Below, piece after piece: positions 29,262-38,352 of a DNA stretch of 64,000 nucleotides. Origin of the DNA: Bradyrhizobium sp. dw_78. GTDB taxonomy: Bacteria; Pseudomonadota; Alphaproteobacteria; Rhizobiales; Xanthobacteraceae. The notes beneath the pieces are model-generated. The model had not been told where the DNA came from. It saw only the letters and a list, made by a program, of their open reading frames with translations, and made no database searches. The stretch covers positions 930,001 through 994,000 of the forward strand of contig NZ_JAAVUS010000001.1 of assembly GCF_018449525.1 (NCBI RefSeq). Reading direction: 5' to 3'. The stretch's first letter is position 1, and each line of letters starts with the position of its first letter. A program made the translations under genes and the position numbers.

Positions 29262-30029
29262 ATGAGCCGTCGACGCCGCATTTATGAAGGCAAGGCCAAG
29301 GTTCTCTATGAAGGACCGGAGCCGGGAACCCTGATCCAGCACTTCAAGGACGACGCGACCGCGTTCAATGCCAAGAAACACCAGGTGATCGAGGGCAAGG
29401 GCGTCCTCAACAACCGGATTTCGGAGTACCTGTTTCAGCACCTCAACGACATCGGGGTGCCGACCCACTTCATCCGCCGTCTCAACATGCGTGAGCAACT
29501 GATTCGCGAGGTTGAGATCGTGCCGCTGGAGGTGGTGGTGCGGAATGTGGCGGCGGGATCGTTGTCGCAGCGGCTCGGCATCGAGGAAGGTACCCAGTTG
29601 CCGCGCTCGATCATCGAATTCTACTACAAGAACGACCAGCTCAACGACCCCATGGTGTCCGAAGAGCACATCACCGCGTTCGGCTGGGCCACGCCGCAGG
29701 AAATCGACGACATCATGGCGCTGGCGATCCGCGTCAACGACTTCCTGACCGGGCTGTTTCTCGGCATCGGCATCCGCCTTGTCGATTTCAAGATGGAATG
29801 CGGGCGGCTATTCGAGAACGAGATGATGCGGATCATCGTGGCCGACGAGATTTCCCCCGATTCGTGCCGGCTGTGGGATATCAAGTCGAACGAGAAGCTG
29901 GACAAGGACCGCTTCCGCCGCGACCTCGGCGGCCTCCTGGAGGCCTACACCGAAGTCGCCAAGCGGCTGGGCATTCTGATGGAAAACGAACGCCCCGCCG
30001 GCTCTGGACCGGTGCTGGTGAAGAGCTGA
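29262..30029 (+). CDS. purC: phosphoribosylaminoimidazole-succinocarboxamide synthase
   Basis: 255 residues from the ATG at 29262, giving [18 protein letters not shown]; an ATG at 29232 would add ten residues and has a distant GGAG. PurC joins aspartate to CAIR in purine synthesis with [40 protein letters not shown] and [12 protein letters not shown] are family marks. It is the first gene of purC-purS-purQ, seven bases before purS. Confidence 0.96.
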   Translation: MSRRRRIYEGKAKVLYEGPEPGTLIQHFKDDATAFNAKKHQVIEGKGVLNNRISEYLFQHLNDIGVPTHFIRRLNMREQLIREVEIVPLEVVVRNVAAGSLSQRLGIEEGTQLPRSIIEFYYKNDQLNDPMVSEEHITAFGWATPQEIDDIMALAIRVNDFLTGLFLGIGIRLVDFKMECGRLFENEMMRIIVADEISPDSCRLWDIKSNEKLDKDRFRRDLGGLLEAYTEVAKRLGILMENERPAGSGPVLVKS

Positions 30030-30036
30030 GGGCCCC

Positions 30037-30279
30037 GTGAAAGCGCGTGTCACTGTTACCCTCAAGACCGGCATCCTCGATCCGCAAGGCAAGGCCATCG
30101 AAGGAGCGCTGAAATCGCTCGGCGTCGATGGCGTCGCCAGCGTGCGTCAGGGCAAGGTGTTCGACATCGAGCTCTCCGGCTCCGACAAGGCCAAGGCCGA
30201 GGCGGCGCTGAAGCAGGCCGCCGACAAGCTGCTCGCCAATACGGTGATCGAGAATTACCGGGTCGAGGTTTTGGGCTAA
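30037..30279 (+). CDS. purS: phosphoribosylformylglycinamidine synthase subunit PurS
   Basis: 80 residues with a GTG start at 30037, behind GAGGGCC. PurS is the small dimeric part of the three-part FGAM synthase, bridging PurQ and PurL. ARVTVTLKTGILDPQGKAIE and the beta/alpha pattern ending VIENYRVEVLG match the family. It lies seven bases after purC and three before purQ, so the three are translated together. Confidence 0.96.
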   Translation: MKARVTVTLKTGILDPQGKAIEGALKSLGVDGVASVRQGKVFDIELSGSDKAKAEAALKQAADKLLANTVIENYRVEVLG

Positions 30280-30282
30280 CCG

Positions 30283-30984
30283 ATGAAATCCGCCGTCCTT
30301 GTCTTTCCCGGCATCAATCGCGAGCGCGACATGGCGCGCGCGTTGAAACTGATCTCCGGCCATGAGCCGGCGATGGTCTGGCACGCCGAGACGTCGCTGC
30401 CCAAGGGGACCGATCTCGTGGTGGTGCCCGGCGGCTTCTCCTACGGCGATTATCTGCGTTGCGGCGCGATCGCCGCGCGTTCGCCGGTCATGGATGCGGT
30501 GCGCGCGTTTGCCGCCGGTGGCGGCCTCGTGCTCGGCGTTTGCAACGGTTTTCAGATCCTGTGCGAGTCCGGTCTGTTGCCCGGCGTGCTCATGCGCAAT
30601 GCGGGGCTGAAATTCATCTGCCACGACGTGCATCTGCGGGTCGAGCGTTCGGACACGCCGTTCACGCGCGGCTACAATGCCGGCCAGGTGATCCGCGTCC
30701 CGGTCGCGCATGGCGAGGGCAATTACGAGGCCGATGAAGAAACGCTGAAGCGGATCGAGGGCGAGGGCAGGGTGCTCTATCGCTATTGCTCGCCCGAGGG
30801 CGTCGTCGACGAAGGCTCCAACATCAACGGCGCCGCGCATGCGATCGCCGGCATCGTCAGCGAGCGCGGCAATGTGCTGGGTATGATGCCGCATCCGGAA
30901 AACCACGTCGAAGACATCATGGGCTGCACCGACGGCCGCGGCCTGTTTGCAGGCCTGGTCGCGCATCTGGAAAAAGCGGCATAG
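30283..30984 (+). CDS. purQ: phosphoribosylformylglycinamidine synthase subunit PurQ
   Basis: 233 residues. PurQ is the glutaminase that feeds ammonia to PurL. The class I amidotransferase triad is seen: cysteine in [13 protein letters not shown], and the His and Glu of [31 protein letters not shown] is the oxyanion region. It follows purS by three bases. In many relatives purL follows directly; here two unrelated genes lie between. Confidence 0.97.
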   Translation: MKSAVLVFPGINRERDMARALKLISGHEPAMVWHAETSLPKGTDLVVVPGGFSYGDYLRCGAIAARSPVMDAVRAFAAGGGLVLGVCNGFQILCESGLLPGVLMRNAGLKFICHDVHLRVERSDTPFTRGYNAGQVIRVPVAHGEGNYEADEETLKRIEGEGRVLYRYCSPEGVVDEGSNINGAAHAIAGIVSERGNVLGMMPHPENHVEDIMGCTDGRGLFAGLVAHLEKAA

Positions 30985-31179
30985 CGTTTCCGGACGCCTC
31001 CCGCCCCGACGCGCAAATATCCGCGTGCAAGTACCCGCGGCGCGCAGGCGTCCCGACATGCAAACGTCATGTTGCCCGCGCGACAATGGCCCGCGAATGC
31101 CGGGCCTCGACGGCTCCGGCTGGCCTGAAACTTGCTCCTGAACTGCCATTCGCCGAATGCGGATTGGACAGGAGTTATC

Positions 31180-32784
31180 ATGCTTTTTCGTAAGGTTTGC
31201 GGCACCCTCGCGCTCGCAGCCGCTTTGTTGAGCGGCAGAGCTGCGGTGGCCGAAACGACGCTGCGCATCGCGATGACGGCCGCCGATATCCCGACGGCAA
31301 CCGGGCTGCCCAACAACGGCTTTGAAGGAATGCGCTTCCTCGGCTACCCGATTTTTGAAGGGCTGGTGTTGTGGGATTTGACCCGAACCGACCAATTGGC
31401 GGGGTTGCGTCCCGGACTTGCGGAGAAAATGGAGCAGGATCCGGCCGACACCAAGACCTGGATCTTCCATCTGCGTCATGGGGTGAAATTCCATGACGGC
31501 ACGGATTTCAACGCCGATGCCGTGATCTGGAATCTCGACCGCTATTTCAATAATGCGAGTCCGCAATTCGAGCCGCCGAGTTCGGCGATGACGCGCGCCC
31601 GCGTCCCGTTGATGGAGAGCTACAAGAAGATCGACGACTACACCGTCGCCATCACGACGACGCGGCCGGCCTCCTATTTCCCCTACATGATGGTCTATGT
31701 TCTGTTCACCTCGCCGGCCTCGTTCGAAAAGGCGGGGCACGATTGGGCCAAGGTCGCGACCCTGCCGGCGGCCGGCACCGGGCCGTTCCGCATCACCAAG
31801 ATCGTGCCGCGGCAGGAGGCCGATCTCGCGCGCTGGGACCAGTATTGGGACAAGGCCAAGATGGCGAAGGTCGACAACGTCGTGCTGATGCCGATCCCGG
31901 AAGCGAATTCGCGGCTGGCGGCGCTGCGCTCCGGCCAGGTCGACTGGATCGAAGTGCCGCCGGCTGACGGCATCGATTCGCTGAAAGCGGCCGGCTACAC
32001 CATCACGACCGGCTCCTATCCGCATGTCTGGCCATGGTTCTACAACATCGGCGCGGCCAACAGCCCGTTCAAGGATGTCAGGGTCCGGCAGGCCCTGAAC
32101 TATTGCATCGATCGCGAAGGGCTGGTCGCCTTGCTCAATGGAACGGCGGAGCCTTCCGTTGGCTGGCTCAAGGCGAGCGATCCCGATTTCGGATCGCCGG
32201 TGAACCACTACAAGTTCGATGCCGCCAAGGGCAAGGCGCTGCTGGCGGAGGCCGGCTATACCGCGGCGAAGCCCTTGTCATTCAAGGTGCTGATTTCGAA
32301 TTCCGGCTCGGGGCAGATGCTGCCCTTGCCGATGAACGAGTTCCTGCAGCAGAACCTGAAAGAGGCCTGCGGGGTCAATGTGGATTTCGGCGTGGTCGAA
32401 TGGCAGGTGCTTCTGACGGCCGCGCGCGCCACGCCGGACAGCCCGAGCCTGCAAGGCGCGATGGCGCTCAACATCAGTTCGCCGTCGTCCGACGGCAGCC
32501 TTATGGCGCGCTATTTCTCATCCGCCAATTTTTCGCCGAACGGTTTCAATTTCGAGCAGTGGAAGGACGACGAGTTCGATACCGCCCTGAAAACGATCGA
32601 AGTCTCCACCGACCCGAAAGCGATCTCCGCGGCCTATCGCAAGGCGCATGAACGCCTCGTCGACAATCCGCCCTGGCTCTATATCGTCCACGACCTCAAT
32701 CCGCGTGCGATGAGCCCGAAGGTCAAGGGTTTCATCTCGCCGCAGTCGTGGTTCGTCGACCTGACCCTGGTCAGCATGCAATAA
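31180..32784 (+). CDS. ABC transporter substrate-binding protein, family 5
   Basis: 534 residues from the ATG at 31180, with GGAG five bases upstream. A signal peptide (MLFRKVCGTLALAAALLSGR...VA) precedes the mature SBP_bac_5 protein (LRIAMTAADIPTATGLP, FHLRHGVKFHDGTDFNADAV, GTGPFRITKIVPRQEADLAR). It would bind a peptide or other amphipathic solute in the periplasm. No permease or ATPase gene is adjacent, so it is an orphan receptor. It interrupts the purQ-purL neighbourhood. Confidence 0.9.
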   Translation: MLFRKVCGTLALAAALLSGRAAVAETTLRIAMTAADIPTATGLPNNGFEGMRFLGYPIFEGLVLWDLTRTDQLAGLRPGLAEKMEQDPADTKTWIFHLRHGVKFHDGTDFNADAVIWNLDRYFNNASPQFEPPSSAMTRARVPLMESYKKIDDYTVAITTTRPASYFPYMMVYVLFTSPASFEKAGHDWAKVATLPAAGTGPFRITKIVPRQEADLARWDQYWDKAKMAKVDNVVLMPIPEANSRLAALRSGQVDWIEVPPADGIDSLKAAGYTITTGSYPHVWPWFYNIGAANSPFKDVRVRQALNYCIDREGLVALLNGTAEPSVGWLKASDPDFGSPVNHYKFDAAKGKALLAEAGYTAAKPLSFKVLISNSGSGQMLPLPMNEFLQQNLKEACGVNVDFGVVEWQVLLTAARATPDSPSLQGAMALNISSPSSDGSLMARYFSSANFSPNGFNFEQWKDDEFDTALKTIEVSTDPKAISAAYRKAHERLVDNPPWLYIVHDLNPRAMSPKVKGFISPQSWFVDLTLVSMQ

Positions 32785-32816
32785 AGCGAAACAGGACGAT
32801 CGAGGCGGCGCGCGGC

Positions 32817-33356
32817 TTATGCGGAAGCCGCGCCCGCGTTGCGGCGCTTCACCCGCTTGATGGTCGCGGAGAAGGTAAGGAGCGGGCGCTGGCCCGACCT
32901 CAACACCCCGCGCAGGAAGATCAGCGAGCCGCCGGCGCGGGTGACTTCTCCGTCACATTCGATCAGTTCGCCTTCGCGCGCGGCATCGAGAAATTCGCTG
33001 GAAAACGACACCGTCACGCCGGGCCCCTCGAGCAGGGGCGAGGCGATAGCGAACAGGCAGTAGTCCGCGAAGGTCATGAAGCAGCCGCCGTGGACGTTGC
33101 CCATGCCGTTGAGATGTTTCTTTTCGACCCGGAAGGCGCAGTACACGCGGCCGTCGTCGCCCATCCGGTGCCAGAACGGCCCATTGTGGGATTCAAAGCT
33201 GTCGCGGCGCCAGGTTCGCCAGCCGGCGAATTCGCCCGATGTTTCGACATGCGGGTCGGGCCGGTTGCGATATGCGGTTGGGATCAGATCATCCACGCGA
33301 CAGGGCCTTGGTTTGAGGGTTTCAGTCCTTAAATCCGATCTGTCCGCGATGCGCAA
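32817..33356 (-). CDS. hotdog-fold thioesterase, PaaI-like
   Basis: 179 residues. The core NGMGNVHGGCFMTFADYCLF is the hotdog motif of PaaI/YbgC-type acyl-CoA thioesterases, with the loop that contacts the thioester; VTVSFSSEFLDAAREGELIE is the second half. A GTG at 33296 (VDDLIPTAY) is a possible later start. It would hydrolyse a small acyl- or aryl-acyl-CoA, substrate unknown. It runs against purL. Confidence 0.83.
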   Translation of the reverse strand: MRIADRSDLRTETLKPRPCRVDDLIPTAYRNRPDPHVETSGEFAGWRTWRRDSFESHNGPFWHRMGDDGRVYCAFRVEKKHLNGMGNVHGGCFMTFADYCLFAIASPLLEGPGVTVSFSSEFLDAAREGELIECDGEVTRAGGSLIFLRGVLRSGQRPLLTFSATIKRVKRRNAGAASA

Positions 33357-33457
33357 ACCGGCCTGTTGCGGGTTGCGCCCGTAAAACTCTGGACAGCGTG
33401 AAATTGCGCCAAAAAGGCCTTTTCCCGCTGGTCCGATCTCCCTAATAAGGGATTTTA

Positions 33458-35695
33458 ATGGCCCCAGATCGCCTCATGAACGAACCGCAAATCACCTCGG
33501 AACTCGTCGCCAGCCATGGGCTGAAGCCGGACGAATATCAGCGCATCCTCGAGCTGATCGGCCGGGTGCCGAGCTTCACCGAGCTCGGGATTTTCTCGGC
33601 GATGTGGAACGAGCATTGCTCGTATAAGTCCTCGCGCATCCATCTCAAGGGGCTGCCGACCACGGCGCCGTGGGTGATCCAGGGGCCGGGCGAGAACGCC
33701 GGCGTCATCGACATCGGCGACGGCCAGGCGGTGGTGTTCAAGATGGAGAGCCACAACCATCCGAGCTATATCGAGCCCTATCAGGGCGCGACCACCGGCG
33801 TCGGCGGCATCCTGCGCGACGTCTTCACCATGGGCGCGCGGCCGATCGCCTGCCTCAACGCGCTGAGTTTTGGGGCGCCGGAGCATCCCAGGACGCGGCA
33901 CCTCGTCTCGGGCGTGGTCGCCGGTGTCGGCGGTTATGGCAATTCGTTCGGCGTGCCGACCGTGGGCGGGCAGGTGCGTTTCCACACCCGCTATGACGGC
34001 AACATCCTGGTCAATGCGATGGCGGTGGGATTGGCCGACGCCGACAAGATCTTCTATGCGGCCGCGTCCGGCGTGAACATGCCGATCGTCTATCTCGGCT
34101 CCAAGACCGGCCGCGACGGCATTCACGGCGCCTCGATGGCGTCGGCCGAATTCGACGATGATTCTGCCGAGAAACGCCCGACCGTGCAGGTCGGCGATCC
34201 CTTCGCGGAAAAGCTGCTGCTGGAAGCCTGCCTCGAAATCATGGCTGCCGATTGCGTGATCGCGATCCAGGACATGGGTGCGGCGGGGCTGACCTGTTCG
34301 GCGGTGGAGATGGGCGCCAAGGGCGATCTCGGCGTCGACCTCAATCTCGATCGCGTCCCGACCCGCGAAACCGGCATGAGCGCCTATGAGATGATGCTGT
34401 CGGAAAGCCAGGAGCGGATGCTCATGGTGCTCAAGCCCGAGAAAGAGAAAGAAGCCGAAGCGATCTTCCGCAAATGGGGGCTGGATTTCGCCGTGGTCGG
34501 CTACACCACGCCGAGCAAGCGCTTCGTGGTGAAGCATGGCGGCGACGTCATGGCCGACCTGCCGATCAAGGAATTGGGCGACGAGGCGCCACTCTATGAC
34601 CGGCCGCATGTGCCATCGCCGCGGCAGCCCACGATCCGCGCACAGGACGTGAAGCCGCCGATCGGCATCGCGACCGCGCTGGAAAAACTGATTGGCACGC
34701 CCGAACTATGCTCAAAACGCTGGGTCTGGGAGCAGTACGATCACGTCATCCTCGGCAACACCGTGCAGCGTCCCGGTGGCGATGCTGCGGTGGTGCGCGT
34801 ACAGGACGGCCCGAAGGGACTGGCGCTGACCGTCGACGTCACGCCGCGCTACTGCGAGGCGGACCCGTTCGAGGGCGGCAAGCAGGCGGTGGCCGAAGCC
34901 TGGCGCAACATCACCGCGGTCGGCGGCCGGCCGCTCGCGATCACCGACAATCTCAATTTCGGCAACCCGGAACGGCCCGAGATCATGGGCCAGTTCGTCG
35001 GCTGCCTGAAGGGTATTTCGGAAGCCTGCCGCGCGCTCGACTTCCCGGTCGTGTCCGGCAACGTCTCGCTTTACAACGAGACCAACGGCCGCGGCATCCT
35101 GCCGACTCCCTCGATTGGCGGCGTCGGCCTGCTCGACGATTTCACCAAATCCGCGACGCTCGCCTTCAAGGCCGCGGGCGAGGCGATCCTGCTGGTCGGC
35201 GAGACGCAAGGCTGGCTCGGGCAGTCCGTCTATCTGCGCGACGTCTGCGGCCGCGAAGAGGGCGCGCCGCCGCCGGTCGATCTCGCGGCCGAAAAACGCA
35301 ACGGCTGCGTGGTGCGCGGCATGATCCACGCCGGCACCGCCACCGCCGTGCATGACGTTTCCGATGGCGGGCTTTTGGTTACCCTGGCGGAGATGGCGAT
35401 CGCGGGCGGCATCGGCGCGCAATTGCTTGCAGCGCCGGCGTCGATCGTGCCGCATGCGTATTGGTTCGGCGAAGACCAGGCGCGCTACGTCGTCACGGTG
35501 CCGGCGCAGGAAGCCGGTCTGGTGCTGGCGAAAATGAAGGGCGCCGGCGTAGCCTGCGTGCGGATCGGCACCACCGGAGGTGAGGCGATCGCCGTTGCGG
35601 GCGAGCCGGCGGTCGCGGTGACGTCGCTTGGCGCGGCCTTTGAACGCTGGCTACCCGCTTACATGAGCGGTGCGAACCAGGCTGTAGACTCATAA
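33458..35695 (+). CDS. purL: phosphoribosylformylglycinamidine synthase subunit PurL
   Basis: 745 residues from the ATG at 33458, with AAGGG six bases upstream (an ATG at 33476 is the alternative). PurL is the large ATP-using subunit of FGAM synthase. [56 protein letters not shown] and [16 protein letters not shown] are landmark motifs, and the paired AIRS-like domains are complete. The last few residues (NQAVDS) come from the adjoining insertion-sequence remnant rather than from ordinary purL sequence. Normally bolA and grxD follow; here they lie more than 11 kb away. Confidence 0.97.
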   Translation: MAPDRLMNEPQITSELVASHGLKPDEYQRILELIGRVPSFTELGIFSAMWNEHCSYKSSRIHLKGLPTTAPWVIQGPGENAGVIDIGDGQAVVFKMESHNHPSYIEPYQGATTGVGGILRDVFTMGARPIACLNALSFGAPEHPRTRHLVSGVVAGVGGYGNSFGVPTVGGQVRFHTRYDGNILVNAMAVGLADADKIFYAAASGVNMPIVYLGSKTGRDGIHGASMASAEFDDDSAEKRPTVQVGDPFAEKLLLEACLEIMAADCVIAIQDMGAAGLTCSAVEMGAKGDLGVDLNLDRVPTRETGMSAYEMMLSESQERMLMVLKPEKEKEAEAIFRKWGLDFAVVGYTTPSKRFVVKHGGDVMADLPIKELGDEAPLYDRPHVPSPRQPTIRAQDVKPPIGIATALEKLIGTPELCSKRWVWEQYDHVILGNTVQRPGGDAAVVRVQDGPKGLALTVDVTPRYCEADPFEGGKQAVAEAWRNITAVGGRPLAITDNLNFGNPERPEIMGQFVGCLKGISEACRALDFPVVSGNVSLYNETNGRGILPTPSIGGVGLLDDFTKSATLAFKAAGEAILLVGETQGWLGQSVYLRDVCGREEGAPPPVDLAAEKRNGCVVRGMIHAGTATAVHDVSDGGLLVTLAEMAIAGGIGAQLLAAPASIVPHAYWFGEDQARYVVTVPAQEAGLVLAKMKGAGVACVRIGTTGGEAIAVAGEPAVAVTSLGAAFERWLPAYMSGANQAVDS

Positions 35696-35800
35696 GCGCG
35701 CAGCCACAGCCGCATTGAGGCGAGTTGAACCATGGCAAGGAAGTTGACGGCGAACTTGTCGTAGCGTGCGGTGATATACGGCGAAAGTGGTTCAGCCTGG
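35680..35800 (-). mobile_element. IS5-family transposase remnant (C-terminal end)
   Basis: On the minus strand, from about 35775, TARYDKFAVNFLAMVQLASM and then RLWLRAYES reads as the C-terminus of an IS5-type transposase. Nothing of the catalytic domain remains. It overlaps the end of purL and opens the accessory stretch. Confidence 0.75.
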
Positions 35801-35825
35801 AGCGCGTCATGATGCGCCAAAGCAG

Positions 35826-36437
35826 TCATTCGACTGAATGATGTGAGCCGCGAGCAGGCGAGCTGCTTCCGGAAAGTACGATCGCCCGAACAACGAGTGT
35901 GATGCGTTCGCCGCGCATGCTGGGCCTAATTCGGCCTGAACGTTCGAGTTCAGCGAGCCCATGAAGGGCGGCCCAAAAAGTCTCGGTCACGACAGCTACA
36001 TCGACGCAAAACGGCGTTACGACTGCGGCAAGTGCTTCGAAAGCGGCCCGTAGTTCCGGTCTGGTTCCAGCTTCGGCGAACCGCAAATCCGTCGGGAGGA
36101 TAAACATGGCCGCGTAGAGTGCAGGACGACTTAGCGCAAAGGCGAGATAGGCCATAGCGACATTCTCGAGGGCGTTTCGTGGTCCGCTCGATCCGCTTGC
36201 CGCTTCCCGAAGAGCCGCTGTGATTTCCTGAAAACCCTCGACTGCAACGGCTGCAACAATCGCATCCCTGTTCTCGAAATGCGAATAGAGGACCGGTTGG
36301 CTATATTCGATTTCTTCGGCCAGGCGGCGGATTGTAACGGCATCCCATCCTTCGCGCTCTGCGATCACGCGCGCGGCCGCGACAATGCGATACTCGCGCT
36401 CAGCCCGCTCCCTGCTTTTCCGCTCGGCGATACCCAA
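35826..36437 (-). CDS. TetR-family transcription regulator
   Basis: 203 residues. The N-terminal helix-turn-helix reads RIVAAARVIAEREGWDAVTI and RRLAEEIEYSQPVLYSHFENRDAI, the TetR/AcrR signature. The C-terminal part has the WHG-like pattern (ETFWAALHGLAELERSGRI). It is divergent from the DUF4267-DoxX pair, and two identical 12-bp sites lie in the spacer, so it probably represses that pair and itself. The ligand is unknown. Confidence 0.88.
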   Translation of the reverse strand: MGIAERKSRERAEREYRIVAAARVIAEREGWDAVTIRRLAEEIEYSQPVLYSHFENRDAIVAAVAVEGFQEITAALREAASGSSGPRNALENVAMAYLAFALSRPALYAAMFILPTDLRFAEAGTRPELRAAFEALAAVVTPFCVDVAVVTETFWAALHGLAELERSGRIRPSMRGERITLVVRAIVLSGSSSPARGSHHSVE

Positions 36438-36497
36438 TCCTCGATCTCCCAGACCTAGAAGGCCACATGCCTCGGATTATACCTATGCTTGACAATC

Positions 36498-36532
36498 TAG
36501 CAACGATAGATTAGTAAACGTAGCAACGATAG
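36498..36532. promoter_or_regulatory. paired operator-like direct repeats
   Basis: TAGCAACGATAG occurs at 36498-36509 and again at 36521-36532, 23 bases apart, each with CTA/TAG-like ends. TTGACA at 36489-36494 is a fair -35 element for the rightward genes. The layout fits binding by the adjacent TetR protein. Confidence 0.6.
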
Positions 36533-36564
36533 TTTATATTATTTTGATAGAATAGGGCGATCTG

Positions 36565-36945
36565 ATGCATTGGCTTGCGCTCGGAACGGCGTTGCTCCTG
36601 GCTTTCGCAATTATCGCGATCGGCACCGGATATGTCGCGAGCCCGACGACCGCGACACGCAGTTTCGGCCTGCCGCTCCCTGAAAACGGCACCAACATCG
36701 CATGGTGGCTTCGCCTCAAGGGGGTGCGCGACATTGTATCGGGATTGACCGTACTGGCGTTCGTGGCGTGGGGCGCCCCGCGCGGGGTCGGCATCGTCCT
36801 GCTTGTTGAAGCCATCATCCCCCTCGGCGACATGCTGCTCATTCTTGCGGCGAAAGGCTCCACTAAAAGCGCCTTCGGCATTCACGGCCTCACGGCGGTG
36901 CTTATGGTTTTGGCAGCCTTCCCCATGATGACGGGGACGCCCTGA
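36565..36945 (+). CDS. DUF4267 membrane protein
   Basis: 126 residues with four hydrophobic segments (LALGTALLLAFAIIAIGTGY, IVSGLTVLAFVAW, VGIVLLVEAIIPLGDMLLIL and the C-terminal FGIHGLTAVLMVLAAF). The motif NIAWWLRLKGVRDIVSGL is the DUF4267 core. The activity is unknown; these small proteins usually lie next to TetR regulators or oxidoreductases. The next gene starts after one base, so they form one operon. Confidence 0.82.
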   Translation: MHWLALGTALLLAFAIIAIGTGYVASPTTATRSFGLPLPENGTNIAWWLRLKGVRDIVSGLTVLAFVAWGAPRGVGIVLLVEAIIPLGDMLLILAAKGSTKSAFGIHGLTAVLMVLAAFPMMTGTP

Positions 36946-36946
36946 G

Positions 36947-37267
36947 ATGGTCCATGCTCTTTCAATCTGGCTGCTCGTTGCCGGCTTCTTTGGCGCCGGC
37001 GTCTTCAACACGATCAGCAAGCCCGGGACGCAGAGCGATTTCGCTCGGTGGGGTTATCCGCGCTGGTGGAGCATTTTTACGGGTGGACTGGAGATAATAA
37101 GCGCCGTTCTGATTGCGCTTCCTGTTAGTCGCGTTGTTGGCCTGGCGCTTGGGGCGGTAATCATTGCGGCTGCGATTTTGACTGTTCTACGCCACCGCGA
37201 TTTTTCGCACCTTGTGCCGCTTAGTGTCTTTGTCGCCTTGATTGCGCTTGCAGAGATCTCGTCTTGA
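36947..37267 (+). CDS. DoxX-like small membrane protein
   Basis: 106 residues with four predicted spans (LSIWLLVAGFFGAGVFNTI, WSIFTGGLEIISAVLIALPV, VVGLALGAVIIAAAILTVL and the C-terminal VPLSVFVALIALAEI). FARWGYPRWWSIFTGGLEII is typical of the DoxX-like group. It is translated with the DUF4267 gene before it, with a one-base gap. The substrate is unknown. Confidence 0.75.
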   Translation: MVHALSIWLLVAGFFGAGVFNTISKPGTQSDFARWGYPRWWSIFTGGLEIISAVLIALPVSRVVGLALGAVIIAAAILTVLRHRDFSHLVPLSVFVALIALAEISS

Positions 37268-37390
37268 GGCCGACATCGCCAATCAGACTTCATGTCCGCT
37301 GTTCTGCCGAGTTGTCAGGAAACCGGACATTCCTGCTTTCCAGCCAATTCGGTCGTTACCGTTTATCGGCTCACGCCTTAGAATCTACCT

Positions 37391-37430
37391 AGAGTCTTAT
37401 CGATTCTGATTGAATCAGAATCGATAAGGA
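37391..37430. repeat. dispersed repeat family 1, copy E (perfect 16-bp palindrome)
   Basis: CTTATCGATTCTGATT (37396-37411), one central G, then AATCAGAATCGATAAG (37413-37428): 16 perfect pairs. Compared with copies A and D, the G-C pair of the inner arm is replaced by A-T on both sides. The second module is missing. Confidence 0.85.
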
Positions 37431-37446
37431 TCGATCGTCACCCGCC

Positions 37447-38262
37447 ATGCCGTTCTACCAGCTCAACGAAGACGATCTCCGTCCCGATGATGATTTCGAT
37501 CCCGAGGATGTGCCGCGCGCCCTTGCCGCTTTCGGCGGTACCATGGTCACCAAGGGCATGGAGCTGGCTATGCACGAGCATCGGAAGGCTGAGCTGGTCC
37601 TGACCCTGCGGGGCGTCGTCAGGTGCGAAGCCGACCAAGGCGTGTGGATCGTGCCGCCGCGCTGTGCGCTTTGGATACCCGGCAATGTTTCCCACGGCGT
37701 GACCGTCGCCGGAAATGTCGAGATGTATATCCTGTTCGTCGAACCGGATGCGGCGACGGCGCTGCCCAGGCAATGCTGCACGCTGTCGGTCTCGCCGTTG
37801 CTGGAGCGTTTGCTGCTGCACGTTACCCGGATGCCGATGCTGTACGATCTCGACGGCGCCGACGGCCGGATCGCCACGGTGCTGCTCGACCAACTGTCTG
37901 TGGCGCCCGTCGAGAATCTGAACTTCCCGATGCCGGCCGACGCTAAGCTGCGCAAGATCGCTGCCGCGATGATGGCCGATCCCTCCGATCGCGCGACCAT
38001 CGACGAGTGGGGCCGGCGCATGGCGATCGCTCCGCGGACCTTGACCCGCGCCCTCAAGCGCGAAACCGGCATGAGCTTCGGCCGCTGGCGCCAGCAGCTC
38101 CACATCCTCATTGCGTTGCAGCGACTCGACCAAGGGGCGTCGGTCCAGACCGTGGCGCTCGATCTCGGCTATGAGGGCGCTAGCGCCTTCGTCACCATGT
38201 TCCGCAAGGCCCTGGGCAAGCCGCCCGCCCGCTATCTGGCGCAACGCCGCATCGCCGCCTGA
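37447..38262 (+). CDS. AraC-family transcription regulator
   Basis: 271 residues. An N-terminal cupin sensor (ALAAFGGTMVTKGMELAMHE, WIVPPRCALWIPGNVSHGVT) precedes a C-terminal pair of helix-turn-helix units (WGRRMAIAPRTLTRALKRET and VALDLGYEGASAFVTMFRKA). This is the common form with a small-ligand sensor. No obvious target gene is next to it; the TetA-like pump to the right is convergent. Confidence 0.9.
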   Translation: MPFYQLNEDDLRPDDDFDPEDVPRALAAFGGTMVTKGMELAMHEHRKAELVLTLRGVVRCEADQGVWIVPPRCALWIPGNVSHGVTVAGNVEMYILFVEPDAATALPRQCCTLSVSPLLERLLLHVTRMPMLYDLDGADGRIATVLLDQLSVAPVENLNFPMPADAKLRKIAAAMMADPSDRATIDEWGRRMAIAPRTLTRALKRETGMSFGRWRQQLHILIALQRLDQGASVQTVALDLGYEGASAFVTMFRKALGKPPARYLAQRRIAA

Positions 38263-38352
38263 TCGCTGTCCGCCTTGCGGATCGCGATCGCGCTGATCGC
38301 CAAGTCGGGCCCCTACGACGTTGCCGACAATCCATGTTCAGGAAACGAAGCT

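Noticed and set aside
29881..32208. 775-residue frame antisense to purS, purQ and the binding protein
   Set aside because: It crosses three well-supported genes and has no recognisable domain.
33455..34609. 384-residue frame antisense to purL
   Set aside because: Compositional shadow of purL.
35493..35810. 105-residue minus frame over the purL end
   Set aside because: It is out of frame with the IS5 remnant and antisense to purL.
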